Shown piece after piece: positions 9,427-19,382 of a DNA stretch of 64,000 nucleotides (its first letter is position 1; each line of letters starts with the position of its first letter). The DNA comes from Enterobacter cloacae complex sp. ECNIH7 (GTDB lineage Bacteria; Pseudomonadota; Gammaproteobacteria; Enterobacterales; Enterobacteriaceae), in NCBI RefSeq assembly GCF_002208095.1, contig NZ_CP017990.1, positions 2,728,001 to 2,792,000 of the forward strand, given 5' to 3'. The notes under the pieces were generated by a model. The model saw nothing but the letters and a program-made list of their open reading frames with translations. It was not told the DNA's origin and searched no databases. The position numbers and the translations under genes are program-made.

Positions 9427-11112
9427 ATGGATACAAAAATTAAAGAGATCATTAATTTTGTTTACGGGGAAACGTTTTCTGAAGCCCATCTTAATGTGCT
9501 GCTGGAAAATATCGCAAAGGCCGCTTCTGTTATTACGGAAAAACGTAAAACGGGTTGGGATGAAAAAGACGTTGTCCTGATCACCTATGCCGATCAGTTT
9601 TCAGCGAAAGGGGAGAAGGCGCTGCCTGTTTTTACACGTTTTTATAACAGGTGGCTTTCTCATTCTTTTTCTCATGTCCATCTCTTGCCTTTTTATCCAT
9701 GGTCTTCGGACGACGGGTTTTCTGTTATTGATTATCATGAGGTTGCACCGGAAACCGGAACGTGGCGAGACGTTGCCGAATTAAAACAGTCAGCCAGTTT
9801 AATGTTTGATTTCGTCTGTAACCATATGTCAGCCAAAAGTAAATGGTTCGCTAATTACCTGAAGCAAATTCCTGGATATAGCGATTTCTTTATTTCTGTC
9901 GATCCTGAAACAGATTTATCCGCGGTGACGCGTCCGCGTGCTTTACCGCTTCTTACGCCTTTCACGCTGCATGACGGCAGCGTGCGACACCTGTGGACCA
10001 CCTTCAGCGAGGACCAGGTTGATCTCAATTTCGCCTCTCCGCAGGTGCTGATCGCGATGGTCGACGTGCTGCTGCATTACCTGATTGAAGGGGCGCGATA
10101 CATTCGTCTGGATGCTGTAGGCTTCATGTGGAAACTACCCGGAACAAACTGCATCCACCTTGAGCAAACCCATCAGCTCATCCAGCTTTTTCGCGCCATT
10201 ACCGAGGCTGTCGCCCCGGGAACGGTGATTATCACCGAGACGAACGTTCCGCATAAAGATAACGTTGCTTACTTTGGTAACGGTGAAAATGAAGCGCAGA
10301 TGGTTTATCAGTTCTCTTTGCCCCCGCTGGTGCTGCATGCGGTGCATTGTCAGAACGTCCGGACGCTGAGCCAGTGGGCGGCGTCGCTGACGTTGCCTTC
10401 CACGAAAACCACCTGGTTTAACTTCCTGGCCTCGCATGACGGGATTGGTCTGAATCCGTTACGCGGAATTTTACCCGAGCCGGAAATCCTCTCGCTTGTG
10501 GAAAAACTTCAGGCTGAAGGGGCGTTGGTTAACTGGAAAAATAACCCGGATGGCACACGCAGTCCTTATGAAATTAATGTGACCTATCTGGATGCATTAA
10601 GTACGCGTAACAGTCCTGACAGCCAACGGATTGCCCGTTTTATTCTGGCGCATGCCGTCCTTTTAAGCTTCCCCGGCGTGCCTGCGGTTTATATCCAGAG
10701 CATTCTCGGTTCCCGTAATGATTATGCAGGTGTTGAGCGCCTGGGATACAACCGTGCGATTAATCGAGAGAAATACACGGCAGGGCAAATTGATAGCGAG
10801 CTTGAAGATAAAAATAGCCTGCGTTCTCAGGTCTATTGCTCGTTAAGCCAGTTAATCGCGCTGCGTCGGGCGGAGAAAGCATTTCACCCTGACAGTGAGG
10901 CTTATTTTAGCGCGTCAGGTGAACATGTTTTAAAAATCGTTCGCGTGGCGGGTTGTGGTGAAAAAATAACGGCGCTGTTTAATTTCAGTGACGGCATTCA
11001 AACGGCGGAATCCGATATTCAATCCGGAAATGACTTGATCACCGGAAACGATATTACAGACAAAAAGCTGACCCTACATCCATGGCAGGTGTTGTGGATT
11101 AAAGAAAACTAA
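9427..11112 (+). CDS. ycjM: Glucosylglycerate phosphorylase, GH13 (sucrose-phosphorylase-like)
   Basis: Clearly orthologous to E. coli YcjM, a GH13_18 phosphorylase shown to act on glucosylglycerate, releasing glucose 1-phosphate. Catalytic motifs are visible: nucleophile Asp in YIRLDAVGF, acid/base Glu in VIITETNVPH and stabiliser Asp in LASHDGIG. The frame is open back to 9364, but that TTG is the -35 box of the promoter. The ATG at 9427 (MDTKIKEIINF, preceded by GGAA) fits both the transcript start and E. coli; 9415 is an alternative. It is the first gene of a cluster (ycjM-V, then ompG) for uptake and breakdown of glucosides. Confidence 0.93.
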   Translation: MDTKIKEIINFVYGETFSEAHLNVLLENIAKAASVITEKRKTGWDEKDVVLITYADQFSAKGEKALPVFTRFYNRWLSHSFSHVHLLPFYPWSSDDGFSVIDYHEVAPETGTWRDVAELKQSASLMFDFVCNHMSAKSKWFANYLKQIPGYSDFFISVDPETDLSAVTRPRALPLLTPFTLHDGSVRHLWTTFSEDQVDLNFASPQVLIAMVDVLLHYLIEGARYIRLDAVGFMWKLPGTNCIHLEQTHQLIQLFRAITEAVAPGTVIITETNVPHKDNVAYFGNGENEAQMVYQFSLPPLVLHAVHCQNVRTLSQWAASLTLPSTKTTWFNFLASHDGIGLNPLRGILPEPEILSLVEKLQAEGALVNWKNNPDGTRSPYEINVTYLDALSTRNSPDSQRIARFILAHAVLLSFPGVPAVYIQSILGSRNDYAGVERLGYNRAINREKYTAGQIDSELEDKNSLRSQVYCSLSQLIALRRAEKAFHPDSEAYFSASGEHVLKIVRVAGCGEKITALFNFSDGIQTAESDIQSGNDLITGNDITDKKLTLHPWQVLWIKEN

Positions 11113-11126
11113 AAAGGACCTTAAAA

Positions 11127-12419
11127 ATGAAAATGCCCAGAATTGTGCTGATTTCAGCACTGGTTTCGTGCGCCTTGTTATCAGGCTGCAAGGACGACAA
11201 AAAGACTGCTGTCACTATTGAGTTTATGCACTCGTCAGTCGAGCAGGAGCGCCAGGCGGTTATAACGAAGCTTATCGAAAAGTTCGAGAAAGAGAACCCC
11301 GGCATCACGGTGAAACAGGTGCCGGTCGAAGAGGATGCCTACAACACCAAGGTCATTACGCTCGCCAGAACGGGCGCGCTGCCAGAGGTGATTGAGGTCA
11401 GCCATGACTACGCGAAAGTTATGGACAAGGAACAGCTGCTGGAGCGCAAAGCTATCGGCGAAGCCATTAAAGCGGTAGGCGAGGACACCTTCTATGACGG
11501 CATTTTGCGTGTTGTTCGTACGGAAGACGGTTCTGCCTGGACGGGAGTGCCAGTCAGCGCCTGGCTATCCGGCGTCTGGTATCACAAAGATGCGCTTGCT
11601 GCGGCGGGTATCCAGGAGCCGCATAACTGGGAACAGCTGCTGAAAGCCAGCCAGAGGCTCAACGACCCGGCTAAAAAACATTACGGCATTGCGCTGCCCA
11701 CCGCCGAAAGCGTGATGACGGAGCAGGCATTCTCCCAGTTTGCGCTTTCCGGCGGCGCGAACGTTTTTGATGCCAAAGGGAACGTCGACATCGATACCCC
11801 TGAAATGGCAAAAGCCCTGGCGTTTTATAAAGATCTGGCCGCGACCACCATGCCGGGTTCAAACGACGTCATGGAGATCAAAGATGCCTTCATGAACGGT
11901 TCTGCGCCGATGGCGGTTTACTCCACCTACATCCTGCCGGCGGTATTCCAGGACGGAAAACCTGCCAATCTGGGCTTCGTCGTCCCAACAGAAACCTCTT
12001 CTGCTGTTTACGGCATGGTCACGTCGCTGACGATTACCACCGGTCAAACTGAAGATGAGACTCAGGCGGCTGAGAAATTTGTGACCTGGATGGAGCAGGC
12101 TCAAAACGCAACCGACTGGGTCATGATGTCGCCCGGCGCGGCACTGCCGGTGAACAAGCTGGTGGTGGGCACCGATACCTGGAAAAACAACGATGTGATT
12201 AAAGCGTTTGGACAACTGCCTTACGAACTGATTGCGCAGTTCCCGAATGTGCAGGTGTTTGGCGCGGTGGGGGACAAAAACTTCACACGCATGGGCGATG
12301 TTACCGGGTCTGGCATCATCAGTTCCATGGTGCATAACGTCACGGTGGGGAAAAAAGATCTCAGCAACACGCTTAGTAACAGCCAGAAGCGTCTGACCGA
12401 TCTGATTTCACAACGATAG
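11127..12419 (+). CDS. ycjN: Sugar ABC transporter substrate-binding lipoprotein YcjN
   Basis: 430-aa SBP family 1 protein. The N-terminus has a lipoprotein signal with lipobox LLSGC and the acylated Cys at residue 21, so it is membrane-tethered in the periplasm. It resembles disaccharide-binding proteins and should capture the glucoside that YcjO/YcjP import. It starts 14 bases after the ycjM stop with a GGACC-type ribosome site. The ligand has not been shown. Confidence 0.93.
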   Translation: MKMPRIVLISALVSCALLSGCKDDKKTAVTIEFMHSSVEQERQAVITKLIEKFEKENPGITVKQVPVEEDAYNTKVITLARTGALPEVIEVSHDYAKVMDKEQLLERKAIGEAIKAVGEDTFYDGILRVVRTEDGSAWTGVPVSAWLSGVWYHKDALAAAGIQEPHNWEQLLKASQRLNDPAKKHYGIALPTAESVMTEQAFSQFALSGGANVFDAKGNVDIDTPEMAKALAFYKDLAATTMPGSNDVMEIKDAFMNGSAPMAVYSTYILPAVFQDGKPANLGFVVPTETSSAVYGMVTSLTITTGQTEDETQAAEKFVTWMEQAQNATDWVMMSPGAALPVNKLVVGTDTWKNNDVIKAFGQLPYELIAQFPNVQVFGAVGDKNFTRMGDVTGSGIISSMVHNVTVGKKDLSNTLSNSQKRLTDLISQR

Positions 12420-12441
12420 GAGCGCTCTGCGGAAGGAAATT

Positions 12442-13323
12442 ATGAAGACGTTGTTTTCTGGTCGTTCAGATATGCCTTTCGCCATGCTGCTGTTGGCCCC
12501 CAGCCTGATTTTGCTGGGGGGCCTGGTGGCGTGGCCAATGATTTCCAATATTGAAATCAGTTTCTTACGTCTGCCGCTTAACCCGCGCATTAGCGCTGTG
12601 TTTGTCGGGCTGGATAATTACATTCGCATTCTCAGTGATGCAGCATTCTGGCACTCGCTGTGGATGACGTTCTGGTACACCGCGCTGGTGGTGATCGGCA
12701 GCACGGGGTTGGGGCTGGCGGTTGCGATCTTCTTTAACCGTGAATTCCGTCTGCGGAAAACGGCACGTTCACTGGTGATTTTGTCCTACGTCACCCCGTC
12801 CATTTCGCTGGTGTTTGCATGGAAATACATGTTCAACAACGGCTACGGCATTGTGAACTATCTGGGCGTTGACCTGCTGCATCTGTATGACCAGGCACCC
12901 CTGTGGTTCGACAATCCTGGCAGCAGCTTTGTGCTGGTGGTGCTGTTCGCCATCTGGCGCTACTTCCCGTACGCGTTCATTTCGTTCCTCGCGATTTTGC
13001 AGACCATTGATAAGTCGCTGTATGAAGCGGCGGAAATGGACGGCGCGAATGCGTGGCAGCGTTTTCGAATCGTTACGCTGCCCGCGATTATGCCGGTGCT
13101 GGCAACGGTAGTGACGCTCCGCACTATCTGGATGTTCTACATGTTTGCGGATGTCTATCTGTTGACGACCAAGGTCGATATTTTGGGCGTCTACCTCTAC
13201 AAAACCGCATTCGCTTTCAATGATTTGGGTAAGGCTGCGGCGATCTCCGTCGTGCTGTTCGTGATCATCTTCGCGGTGATTCTGCTGACCAGAAAAAGGG
13301 TAAACCTCAATGGCAACAAATAA
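12442..13323 (+). CDS. ycjO: Sugar ABC transporter permease YcjO
   Basis: 293-aa MalF/UgpA-type permease with six predicted transmembrane helices. The EAA loop that contacts the ATPase reads EAAEMDGANAWQRFRIVTLP. The C-terminus overlaps the ycjP start by 14 bases, supporting coupled synthesis of the two permeases. It is part of the YcjNOP-V importer. Confidence 0.94.
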   Translation: MKTLFSGRSDMPFAMLLLAPSLILLGGLVAWPMISNIEISFLRLPLNPRISAVFVGLDNYIRILSDAAFWHSLWMTFWYTALVVIGSTGLGLAVAIFFNREFRLRKTARSLVILSYVTPSISLVFAWKYMFNNGYGIVNYLGVDLLHLYDQAPLWFDNPGSSFVLVVLFAIWRYFPYAFISFLAILQTIDKSLYEAAEMDGANAWQRFRIVTLPAIMPVLATVVTLRTIWMFYMFADVYLLTTKVDILGVYLYKTAFAFNDLGKAAAISVVLFVIIFAVILLTRKRVNLNGNK

Positions 13324-14152
13324 ACGCGTACTGAGCCGTATTGGTTTTTATCTCGGTCTGGCGGTGTTCCTGGTCATCACGCTATTCCCGTTCTTCGTGA
13401 TGCTGATGACGTCATTCAAGAGCGCGAAAGAGGCCATATCGCTTAACCCGACCATTTTGCCGCAGGCGTGGACGCTGCAGCATTACGTCGACATCTTTAA
13501 CCCGCTGATTTTCCCGTTTGTGGACTATTTCAAAAACAGCATGGTGGTGTCGCTGATCTCCTCGGTGATTGCCGTGTTTCTCGGCACGCTGGGGGCTTAC
13601 GCCTTGTCCAAACTGCGTTTTAAAGGCCGCACGACGATCAACGCGAGTTTTTACACCGTCTACATGTTCTCCGGAATATTGCTGGTGGTGCCGCTGTTCA
13701 AAATCATCACTGCCCTTGGGATCTACGACACCGAGCTGGCGCTGATTATCACCATGGTGACCCAAACGTTACCGACAGCGGTGTTCATGCTGCGCAGCTA
13801 TTTCGACACCATCCCGGACGAAATCGAAGAAGCCGCGATGATGGACGGCCTTAACCGCCTGCAAATCATCTTCCGCATCACCGTGCCGCTGGCGATTTCC
13901 GGGCTCGTATCGGTGTTTGTCTACTGCTTCATGGTGGCGTGGAACGACTATCTGTTTGCGTCCATTTTCCTGTCCAGCGCCAGCAATTTCACCTTGCCGG
14001 TCGGGCTGAACACGCTCTTTAGCACGCCAGATTACATCTGGGGTCGCATGATGGCGGCATCGCTGGTGACGGCGCTTCCGGTGGTCATCATGTACGCCCT
14101 GTCTGAACGTTTTATTAAAAGTGGTTTGACCGCCGGTGGCGTGAAGGGCTGA
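13310..14152 (+). CDS. ycjP: Sugar ABC transporter permease YcjP
   Basis: 280-aa MalG-type permease. It has six predicted helices, and the EAA loop reads EAAMMDGLNRLQIIFRITVP. It forms the heterodimeric channel with YcjO; the ATPase is presumed to be YcjV, encoded about 6 kb downstream in the same cluster. Confidence 0.94.
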   Translation: MATNKRVLSRIGFYLGLAVFLVITLFPFFVMLMTSFKSAKEAISLNPTILPQAWTLQHYVDIFNPLIFPFVDYFKNSMVVSLISSVIAVFLGTLGAYALSKLRFKGRTTINASFYTVYMFSGILLVVPLFKIITALGIYDTELALIITMVTQTLPTAVFMLRSYFDTIPDEIEEAAMMDGLNRLQIIFRITVPLAISGLVSVFVYCFMVAWNDYLFASIFLSSASNFTLPVGLNTLFSTPDYIWGRMMAASLVTALPVVIMYALSERFIKSGLTAGGVKG

Positions 14153-14180
14153 GGCGGCCAATTTTAACAAGGAGTCAGTC

Positions 14181-15233
14181 ATGAAAAAATTAGTAGCGAC
14201 AGCGCCACGCGTGGCGGCGCTGGTGGAATATGAAGATCGTGCTGTGGGAGCACATGAAGTGAAAATTCGTTCACGCTTTGGCGCGCCGAAGCACGGCACT
14301 GAAGTCGTGGATTTCCGCGCGGCAAGCCCGTTTATTGACGAAGAGTTCAACGCGGAGTGGCAGATGTTCACGCCGCGTGAAGAAGGGGCGCCCCGCGGGA
14401 TCGAATTCGGTAAGTTTCAGCTGGGCAATATGATTGTTGGCGAGATTATCGAATGCGGTGATGACGTCACGGAATATCAGATCGGCGACAGCGTCTGCTG
14501 CTACGGCCCGCTGCAGGAAACGGTGATCGTTAACGCGGTGAACAACTACAAGCTGCGCAAAATGCCGCAGGGTGCGTCCTGGAAAAACGCCGTTTGCTAC
14601 GATCCGGCGCAGTTCGCCATGAGCGGCGTGCGTGATGCCAACGTCCGCGTGGGCGACTTTGTGGTCGTGGTCGGTCTGGGAGCCATTGGGCAGATTGCGA
14701 TTCAGCTGGCGAAAAAAGCCGGTGCGTCAGTGGTTATCGGCGTTGATCCAATCGAACACCGCTGTGAGATCGCCCGTCGTCATGGGGCAGACCACTGTCT
14801 GAACCCAATAGGCACTGATGTCGGTCTGGAAATCAAAAAGCTGACCGGGAAGCAGGGCGCGGACGCGATCATCGAAACCAGCGGCTTTGCAGATGCGCTG
14901 CAGTCCGCGCTGCGCGGACTTGCCTACGGCGGCACCATCTCCTATGTAGCTTTCGCAAAACCGTTCGCGGAAGGCTTTAACCTCGGCCGCGAAGCGCATT
15001 TCAATAACGCGAAGATTGTCTTCTCCCGCGCCTGCAGCGAACCCAACCCGGACTACCCGCGCTGGAGCCGCAAGCGTATTGAAGAGACCTGCTGGGAATT
15101 GCTGATGAACGGTTATCTGAATTGTGAAGATCTGATCGACCCGGTCGTGACCTTCGACACCACCCCGGAAAGCTATATGAAGTATGTCGATCAGCACCCG
15201 GAACTCAGTATCAAACTGGGCGTCACTTTTTAA
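14181..15233 (+). CDS. ycjQ: Zinc-type alcohol dehydrogenase-like D-guloside 3-dehydrogenase YcjQ
   Basis: 350-aa medium-chain dehydrogenase/reductase. The NAD-binding Rossmann motif is VVVVGLGAIGQIAIQLAKK in the middle third, and the N-terminal catalytic domain is of the zinc-dependent type. For the E. coli enzyme, work on purified YcjQ, YcjR and YcjS shows joint interconversion of D-gulosides and D-glucosides through 3-keto intermediates; YcjQ handles the guloside side. It is followed 17 bases later by ycjR. Confidence 0.92.
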   Translation: MKKLVATAPRVAALVEYEDRAVGAHEVKIRSRFGAPKHGTEVVDFRAASPFIDEEFNAEWQMFTPREEGAPRGIEFGKFQLGNMIVGEIIECGDDVTEYQIGDSVCCYGPLQETVIVNAVNNYKLRKMPQGASWKNAVCYDPAQFAMSGVRDANVRVGDFVVVVGLGAIGQIAIQLAKKAGASVVIGVDPIEHRCEIARRHGADHCLNPIGTDVGLEIKKLTGKQGADAIIETSGFADALQSALRGLAYGGTISYVAFAKPFAEGFNLGREAHFNNAKIVFSRACSEPNPDYPRWSRKRIEETCWELLMNGYLNCEDLIDPVVTFDTTPESYMKYVDQHPELSIKLGVTF

Positions 15234-15250
15234 GCTAAGGACAGCAAATC

Positions 15251-16039
15251 ATGAAGATCGCAACACAAAACCAGGCCTTTTTCCCGACCAGCATCATGGA
15301 GAAATTCGAGTACATCAAAGCAATGGGTTTTGATGGCTACGAAATTGACGGCCGCCTGCTGGTGGAAAACCTCGATGAAGTGAAAGCGGCCATCAAAGCT
15401 ACCGGTCTGCCGGTGACGACAGCATGTGGCGGATACGATGGCTGGATCGGTGATTTCATCGAAGAACGCCGTCTGAACGGGTTACAGCAGATCGAACGCA
15501 TTCTGGAAGCGCTGGCTGAAGTCGGCGGAAAGGGCATTATCGTGCCTGCTGCCTGGGGGATGTTTACCTTCCGTCTGCCACCAATGACCTCTCCACGCAG
15601 CCTGGACGGTGACCACAAAGCCGTAAGCGCCTCCCTGCGCTGGCTGGATGAGGTGGCGGCGCGCACCGGAACAACCGTCTACCTGGAGCCGCTGAACCGC
15701 TATCAGGATCACATGATCAACACCCTGGCTGACGCGCGTCGCTATATCGAAGAGAACGGTCTGAAGCACGTGCAGATCATCGGCGATTTCTATCATATGA
15801 ACATCGAAGAAGACTCGCTGACGGATGCGCTGCATCAGCACCGCGATCTGCTGGGCCATGTGCACATTGCAGATAACCACCGCTACCAGCCGGGCAGCGG
15901 TAGCCTCGATTTTGCCAGCCTGTTCGATCAGCTGCGTGCCGATAACTACCAGGGTTACGTGGTGTATGAGTGCCGTGTTCGCGCCGAGGATCCGGCTCAG
16001 GCATACCGGGATTCGCTCACTTACTTGCGTGAATGCTAA
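15251..16039 (+). CDS. ycjR: 3-dehydro-glucoside/guloside 4-epimerase YcjR (xylose-isomerase-like TIM barrel)
   Basis: 262-aa protein of the sugar phosphate isomerase/epimerase superfamily. Putative metal and acid/base residues of the barrel appear in order: Glu in VYLEPLN, Asp/His in IGDFYHMNIEED, His in GHVHIADNH and Glu in YVVYECRV. The E. coli protein epimerises C4 of 3-keto-hexosides between the YcjS and YcjQ steps. Its stop overlaps the possible upstream start codons of ycjS. Confidence 0.92.
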   Translation: MKIATQNQAFFPTSIMEKFEYIKAMGFDGYEIDGRLLVENLDEVKAAIKATGLPVTTACGGYDGWIGDFIEERRLNGLQQIERILEALAEVGGKGIIVPAAWGMFTFRLPPMTSPRSLDGDHKAVSASLRWLDEVAARTGTTVYLEPLNRYQDHMINTLADARRYIEENGLKHVQIIGDFYHMNIEEDSLTDALHQHRDLLGHVHIADNHRYQPGSGSLDFASLFDQLRADNYQGYVVYECRVRAEDPAQAYRDSLTYLREC

Positions 16040-16053
16040 GGATGACGAGCGTG

Positions 16054-17109
16054 ATGAGTGCTTCTACACCTTCGCCTCTGCGCGTCGCCATCATTGGCGC
16101 CGGGCAGGTCGCGGATAAAGTGCATGCCTCGTATTACGCCACGCGCAGTGATGTTCAGATGGTGGCTGTCATGGACAGCCATCCTGAACAGGCTCTGGCG
16201 TTTGCGGAACGTCATGGTATTTCCTCGGTATGGCAGGATGCGCGAGACATGCTCGAGGCGGTTAAGCCGGATGTGGTGAGCGTCTGTTCGCCTAACCGGT
16301 TCCATTTCGAGCACGTCATGGCAGCGCTGGAAGCTGGCTGCCACGTGATGTGTGAAAAACCACCTGCTATGACGCCGCAGGAGGCCGATCGGATGCGCAT
16401 GGCCGCGCGCAAGGCGGGAAAAGTGCTGGCGTATGATTTTCACCATCGCTTTGCTCTCGATACGCAACTGCTGCGTGAGGCCGTGATGAAGGGGGCGCTG
16501 GGAGAAATTTATTACACCACTGCGCAGGCGCTACGCCGCTGCGGGGTTCCCGGCTGGGGCGTCTTTACCAACAAAACGCTACAGGGCGGTGGGCCGCTGA
16601 TTGATATCGGCATCCATATGCTCGATGCCGCGATGTACGTGCTGGGGTTCCCGGCGGTAAAAAAGGTGACGGCACACAGCTTCCAGAGGCTGGGAAACCG
16701 TAAAAGCAGCGGCCAGTTTGGCGCGTGGGATCCCACGCAGTTTACCGTTGAAGATGCCCTGTTTGGCACCATTGAATTTTGCAACGGCGGCATTCTGCGT
16801 CTGGACACGTCGTTTGCGCTCAATATCCGTGAACAATCCATCATGAACGTCGCATTTTGCGGTGAAAAGGCGGGCGCCATGCTGTTCCCGGCGCACATCT
16901 ACAACGACGAAGCCGGGACTTTAGTCACCCTCACGCAGCGTGAAGAGGCTGACGATCGGCGTCATATGCGCAGTATGGATGCCTTTGTGCGGCATGTGCA
17001 GGGAGAGCCCGTCATGATCGCTGATGCAGAGCAGGGGCTGGTTATCCAGCAGCTTGTCGCCGCGCTGTATGAATCTGCAGAAACAGGGGAAAGCGTGACG
17101 TTATGCTAA
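16054..17109 (+). CDS. ycjS: D-glucoside 3-dehydrogenase YcjS (Gfo/Idh/MocA family)
   Basis: About 351 aa; NAD(P)-dependent oxidoreductase with an N-terminal Rossmann fold (VAIIGAGQVADKVH) and the family motif CEKPP. The C-terminal domain has GPLIDIGIHMLDAA with the catalytic-type His. It oxidises C3 of D-glucosides in E. coli. Start codons at 16033, 16042 and 16054 are all in frame; 16054 is chosen because AAGGA at 16038-16042 is well spaced only for it. The stop codon overlaps the ycjT start (ATGCTAA). Confidence 0.91.
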   Translation: MSASTPSPLRVAIIGAGQVADKVHASYYATRSDVQMVAVMDSHPEQALAFAERHGISSVWQDARDMLEAVKPDVVSVCSPNRFHFEHVMAALEAGCHVMCEKPPAMTPQEADRMRMAARKAGKVLAYDFHHRFALDTQLLREAVMKGALGEIYYTTAQALRRCGVPGWGVFTNKTLQGGGPLIDIGIHMLDAAMYVLGFPAVKKVTAHSFQRLGNRKSSGQFGAWDPTQFTVEDALFGTIEFCNGGILRLDTSFALNIREQSIMNVAFCGEKAGAMLFPAHIYNDEAGTLVTLTQREEADDRRHMRSMDAFVRHVQGEPVMIADAEQGLVIQQLVAALYESAETGESVTLC

Positions 17110-19382
17110 ACGTGTCTGTATTAACCGACCCAGGCTTTTGTCCACACAGCCTGAATAAATACGCCTCCATTATGGCCTGTGGTAATGGCTACATGGGTAT
17201 CCGCGCTGCGCACGAAGAAGATTACACCCAGCAAACCAGAGGCATGTATCTTGCGGGTCTCTATCATCGTGCTGGTCGCAACGAGACCACTGAGCTGGTC
17301 AATCTGCCGGATATCATCGGTATTGATGTTGAGCTGGATGGCGTCAATTTCACGCTCCTGTCAGGCGAAATCCTCGAGTGGCAGCGCGAGCTGGCGTTTG
17401 CCAATGGCGAACTTCGTCGCAGCGTCGTCTGGCGCTCGTCTGACGGGAAGCGCTATCGTCTGGAGAGCCGTCGTTTTGTGTCGCTGGTCCAGTTGCCCTT
17501 AGTGGCCATGCAGCTTTCCATCACGCCGCTCGATGCCGTCACGCACGCCGTGCTGCAAACCGGCATTGACGCAACGCAAACGAACAGCGGCAGACAGCAT
17601 CTGGATGAAGTGTCGGTCAGAGTGTTCGATCAGGAATACATGCAGGGCGTGTATGAAACGCAGGACCGCGCGTCTGAGATTGTTGTTTCAGCGTATTGTC
17701 AGCTCTCAGCCAAGAGCGACAGCTGTTTCACCGCAAAAAATCGTCGTCTCAGCGCTCATCATTCGCTGACGATTGCGAAGGGTGACACTGTCACGCTTGA
17801 AAAAATCGTCTGGGTTGCACATCGCAGTGATAAGGCACTGTCGCAGGCCTCTTTCGCCCGCAACGCGCTGGCCGATCTCAAAGTCTGTGCGGCAAGAGGC
17901 TACGACGCCTTGCTTGAGAGTTCGGCTTGTGCCTGGCAAGAGGTCTGGCGTGACGCTCGGGTGGAGGTTGATTCTACGGAACATCAGGATCAGATGGCGC
18001 TGGATTACGCCGTCTGGCATTTGACGACCATGACGCCAGCCCATGATGAGCGAAGCAGTATCGCCGCCAAAGGGCTGACTGGAGAGGGGTATAAAGGCCA
18101 CGTCTTTTGGGATACCGAAATTTTCCTGCTGCCTTTCCATCTCTTCACGCGTCCCCAGACCGCCCGTAGCCTGCTGCGCTATCGTTGGCTCAACCTGGCC
18201 GGGGCGCGGGAAAAAGCCCGTCGCAACGGCTGGCCCGGCGCGTTGTTTCCATGGGAAAGCGCCGCCAGCGGGCTGGAAGAGACGCCGGAGTTCGCGGCTA
18301 TCAACATCCGAACCGGCACGCGTCAGAAGGTGGCCTCCGCGCTGGCGGAACACCACATCGTGGCGGACATCGCCTGGGCCGTCGTCGCTTACTGGCAGGC
18401 GACGCACGATGAGACCTTTATGCGGAATGAAGGTCTGACGCTCTTGATGGAAACCGCTGCGTTCTGGATGGGCCGCGCGACGGAAATTAATGGTCGTCTC
18501 GAAATCCATGACGTTATCGGACCTGACGAATACACCGAGCATGTGAACAACAACGCTTATACCAACTATCTGGCCTGGCACAACGTCGCCTGCGCTCGTC
18601 AGTTTATGACGATGTTTGGGCGCGAGGATGAAGGTTTTACGCAGAAAGCGACACGGTTCCTGGCGCGCTTATGGCTGCCGGAGGCCAATTCAGACGGTGT
18701 GATCCCGCAGGATGATACCTTTATGGCAAAACCTGCCATCGATCTGAGCCGCTACAAAGCCAAAGCGGGTAAGCAGACCATTCTGCTCGATTATTCCCGC
18801 GCGGAAGTCAACGACATGCAGATCCTTAAGCAGGCCGATGTGGTGATGCTTACCTACCTGTTGCCGGAGCGGTTTACCCCGCAGCAGTGCGCCGCCAATC
18901 TGGCGTTCTACGAGCCCCGCACGATCCATGATTCTTCGCTGAGCAAGGCCATTCACGGCATTGTGACTGCCCGCTGTGGTGACGTCGAGGGTGCCTACGC
19001 CTTCTGGCGCGATGGCGTCGCCATTGATCTTGGGGACGACCCGCACAGCTGCGATGACGGAATTCACGCCGCTGCGACCGGCGCTATCTGGTCCGGCGTC
19101 ATTCAGGGATTTGCCGGTGTGCAGATTGTTGAAGGGGAGCTGCATCTTGCGCCGAAACTGCCAGCTCACTGGCAAAAACTCACATTCCCTCTTCGCTGGC
19201 GGAACGCAACGCTGCACTTCACCTATGAAAATGAGGTGTTAACCATAGAAGCTTCGGCACCTGCCACGCTGACGCTGTGGGGCAAAACGCTACATGTATC
19301 GGGGCGGAAAATTTGCGCTTATAAGGATTTTCTTGCATCTGAAAATGGGACCGCTACCACGGAGAGGCGCCATGATGCTTAA
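17103..19382 (+). CDS. ycjT: Kojibiose phosphorylase YcjT (GH65)
   Basis: 759-aa family GH65 inverting phosphorylase; the E. coli orthologue cleaves kojibiose to glucose and beta-glucose 1-phosphate. The general-acid Glu sits in [16 protein letters not shown] (Glu476). The N-terminal beta-sandwich ([14 protein letters not shown]) and the (alpha/alpha)6 barrel are of normal length. Beta-glucose 1-phosphate is the substrate of the next gene, ycjU. The 3' end carries an operator-like 14-mer, and the stop lies inside the start of ycjU. Confidence 0.93.
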   Translation: MLNVSVLTDPGFCPHSLNKYASIMACGNGYMGIRAAHEEDYTQQTRGMYLAGLYHRAGRNETTELVNLPDIIGIDVELDGVNFTLLSGEILEWQRELAFANGELRRSVVWRSSDGKRYRLESRRFVSLVQLPLVAMQLSITPLDAVTHAVLQTGIDATQTNSGRQHLDEVSVRVFDQEYMQGVYETQDRASEIVVSAYCQLSAKSDSCFTAKNRRLSAHHSLTIAKGDTVTLEKIVWVAHRSDKALSQASFARNALADLKVCAARGYDALLESSACAWQEVWRDARVEVDSTEHQDQMALDYAVWHLTTMTPAHDERSSIAAKGLTGEGYKGHVFWDTEIFLLPFHLFTRPQTARSLLRYRWLNLAGAREKARRNGWPGALFPWESAASGLEETPEFAAINIRTGTRQKVASALAEHHIVADIAWAVVAYWQATHDETFMRNEGLTLLMETAAFWMGRATEINGRLEIHDVIGPDEYTEHVNNNAYTNYLAWHNVACARQFMTMFGREDEGFTQKATRFLARLWLPEANSDGVIPQDDTFMAKPAIDLSRYKAKAGKQTILLDYSRAEVNDMQILKQADVVMLTYLLPERFTPQQCAANLAFYEPRTIHDSSLSKAIHGIVTARCGDVEGAYAFWRDGVAIDLGDDPHSCDDGIHAAATGAIWSGVIQGFAGVQIVEGELHLAPKLPAHWQKLTFPLRWRNATLHFTYENEVLTIEASAPATLTLWGKTLHVSGRKICAYKDFLASENGTATTERRHDA
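19346..19359 (+). promoter_or_regulatory. Second YcjW-type operator, in front of ycjU
   Basis: TGGGACCGCTACCA, identical over 14 bases to the site at the ycjM promoter, lies within the last codons of ycjT, 13 bases before the ycjU start. It could act as a secondary operator or roadblock inside the operon. Confidence 0.55.

Noticed and set aside
17706..18581. 291-codon minus-strand frame inside ycjT
   Set aside because: Antisense shadow of GH65 coding sequence, no start signals.
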